Assembly (NCBI GenBank): GCA_016789165.1
Contig: JAEURL010000084.1
Coordinates: forward strand, 1-6,727
Reading direction: 5' to 3'
Source of the DNA: Anaerolineales bacterium
GTDB lineage: Bacteria > Chloroflexota > Anaerolineae > Anaerolineales > UBA6663
DNA: 6,727 nucleotides
In this document: in pieces, positions 6,217 to 6,727 of the stretch
How the letters are laid out: every line of letters begins with the position of its first letter
Numbering within the stretch: position 1 is the first letter of the stretch
Program-made: the position numbers and the translations under genes
The notes under the pieces: model-generated
Told to the model about the DNA's origin: nothing
The model's input: the letters and a program-made list of their open reading frames with translations, nothing else
Databases searched by the model: none

Positions 6217-6235
6217 TGGCCATTCCGATAGGGCA

Positions 6236-6263
6236 ATTCTACTCGAATATCCAGCTGGTTCAG
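6236..6263 (-). promoter_or_regulatory. Possible clpS promoter
   Basis: On the minus strand TAGAAT (6241 to 6236) resembles a -10 box, with a poor -35 candidate CTGAAC (6263 to 6258) 16 bases upstream. Transcription would start about a dozen bases before ATG 6216, leaving a very short leader. This is weak evidence. Confidence 0.25.
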
Positions 6264-6290
6264 CCGGGTACGGCGCTGCCTGAAGGCTGG

Positions 6291-6320
6291 CGCGGCGAGG
6301 TTCGCGCGAACCTCGCCGCG
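6291..6320. repeat. Perfect 30-bp palindrome upstream of clpS
   Basis: The arm CGCGGCGAGGTTCGC (6291-6305) is followed directly by its exact reverse complement (6306-6320), with no spacer. It lies 75 bases upstream of the clpS start and 100 bases after the ATPase stop. As RNA it would form a stem of about 13 bp with a CGCG loop. No T-run follows on either strand, so it is not a canonical terminator. It could be an operator, a repeat element or a processing signal. Confidence 0.85.
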
Positions 6321-6420
6321 AGTTCCCGAACGGTTGCCTGTTTGACCCAGTTCCCAGCCTCGCCGATCAGTTGCTCAACGAACGCCAGGCACCTCCGCTT
6401 TGCCTCCTCGGCCGCGCGGC

Positions 6421-6727
6421 CTAGAGTACCTCCCCCGCCCAGCCGCGCCGCACCATCCATTTGACGGTCTCGAGCACTGGCACTACCGACACGGCCAGGC
6501 CGGCGGTGATGGCCCAGTCCGCCAGCGGCAGACTAAACGTGCCGAACGGCGCGTGCAGCCCCGGCGCATACACGATCAGCGCGAGCAGCGCCAGCTCCCA
6601 CACCACCGCCAGGTTCAGCCAGCGGTTAGCGAACGGCTGCCGGGCTACCGAGTGCCGGTCTGAGCGGAAGCTGTAAGCCTTGAAGAACTGGATCAACACC
6701 AGCGAGACGAAGGTCATGGTCATGGCC
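6421..6727 (-). CDS. P-type cation-transporting ATPase, C-terminal end (partial)
   Basis: The last 102 or so residues of a P-type ATPase of the P2 (Ca2+/cation) class; the rest lies beyond the right edge of the window. The segment TMTFVSLVLIQFFKAYSFRSDRHS is the characteristic start of the C-terminal cation-ATPase domain (cf. TMTF..L...Q..NAFN.RS). It is followed by ANRWLNLAVVWELALLALIVY, a short loop with FGTFSLPLADW, and a last helix ITAGLAVSVVPVLETVKWMVRR. This fits the final transmembrane helices M8-M10 of the family. The stop is TAG (6423 to 6421). The phosphorylation and ATP sites are not in view, so the transported ion cannot be determined. The ATG at 6723 is internal, not a start. Confidence 0.88.
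   Translation of the reverse strand, partial: AMTMTFVSLVLIQFFKAYSFRSDRHSVARQPFANRWLNLAVVWELALLALIVYAPGLHAPFGTFSLPLADWAITAGLAVSVVPVLETVKWMVRRGWAGEVL

Larger units (their letters stand above)
6217..6420. other. Gap between clpS and the P-type ATPase gene
   Basis: No convincing gene. A minus-strand reading frame of 66 codons (6460 down to 6260) spans most of it and contains a helix-like stretch (EEAKRRCLAFVEQLIGEAGNW), but it overlaps the ATPase end, has no clear ribosome site and is unrecognised. The gap also holds the perfect palindrome at 6291-6320, a short GC palindrome at 6410-6421, and a possible clpS promoter. Confidence 0.4.

Noticed and set aside
5734..6231. Plus-strand 165-codon frame covering the tRNA and the clpS region
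   Set aside because: It begins in the tRNA-Leu gene and then reads antisense to clpS, whose motifs are unmistakable on the other strand.

Overview
This is a high-GC bacterial chromosome segment. By eye, well over 60% of bases are G or C, and third codon positions are mostly G/C. It contains housekeeping and cell-envelope genes plus two RNA genes. I think it comes from a Chloroflexota (Anaerolineae-like) genome. The reasons are a small-type SRP RNA, a YabE/RpfB-like 3D-domain protein next to the 16S rRNA dimethyltransferase gene (an order known from Gram-positive lineages), few clear Shine-Dalgarno sites, and GAAGGAC/GTCCTTC-type intergenic repeats. This assignment is inference, not proof.

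Left part, plus strand: the 3' portion of an M23 metallopeptidase gene whose reading frame is broken by a stop near the window edge (17-475); a peptidase T gene, pepT (559-1824); and a GT4 family glycosyltransferase gene (1907-3091). The two gaps flanking pepT each hold a hairpin whose outer arms share the GAAGG/CCTTC sequence.

Centre, plus strand: an extended -10 promoter overlapping the end of the glycosyltransferase drives the SRP 4.5S RNA (about 3117-3229). About ten bases later begins a membrane-anchored protein with four DUF348-like repeats, a G5 domain and a C-terminal 3D domain (3239-4708). rsmA/ksgA follows after 12 bases (4721-5548). Next come a sigma70-like promoter and a tRNA-Leu(UAA) gene (5736-5818).

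Right part, minus strand: clpS (5860-6216), convergent with the tRNA and separated from it by a perfect 11-bp hairpin; about 200 bases with no convincing gene but with a perfect 30-bp palindrome (6291-6320); and the C-terminal end of a P-type cation-transporting ATPase (6421 to beyond the window edge).

Functionally, the SRP RNA, RsmA and tRNA-Leu serve translation and protein targeting. PepT and ClpS serve peptide turnover and N-degron proteolysis. The M23 and 3D-domain proteins are likely envelope or peptidoglycan enzymes, and the glycosyltransferase may build a surface glycan or glycolipid. I see no phage, transposase, CRISPR array or defence island, and no strong case for a wholly new system. 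The items most worth a second look are the palindrome upstream of clpS, the paired hairpins around pepT, and the tight SRP RNA / 3D-protein / rsmA arrangement.
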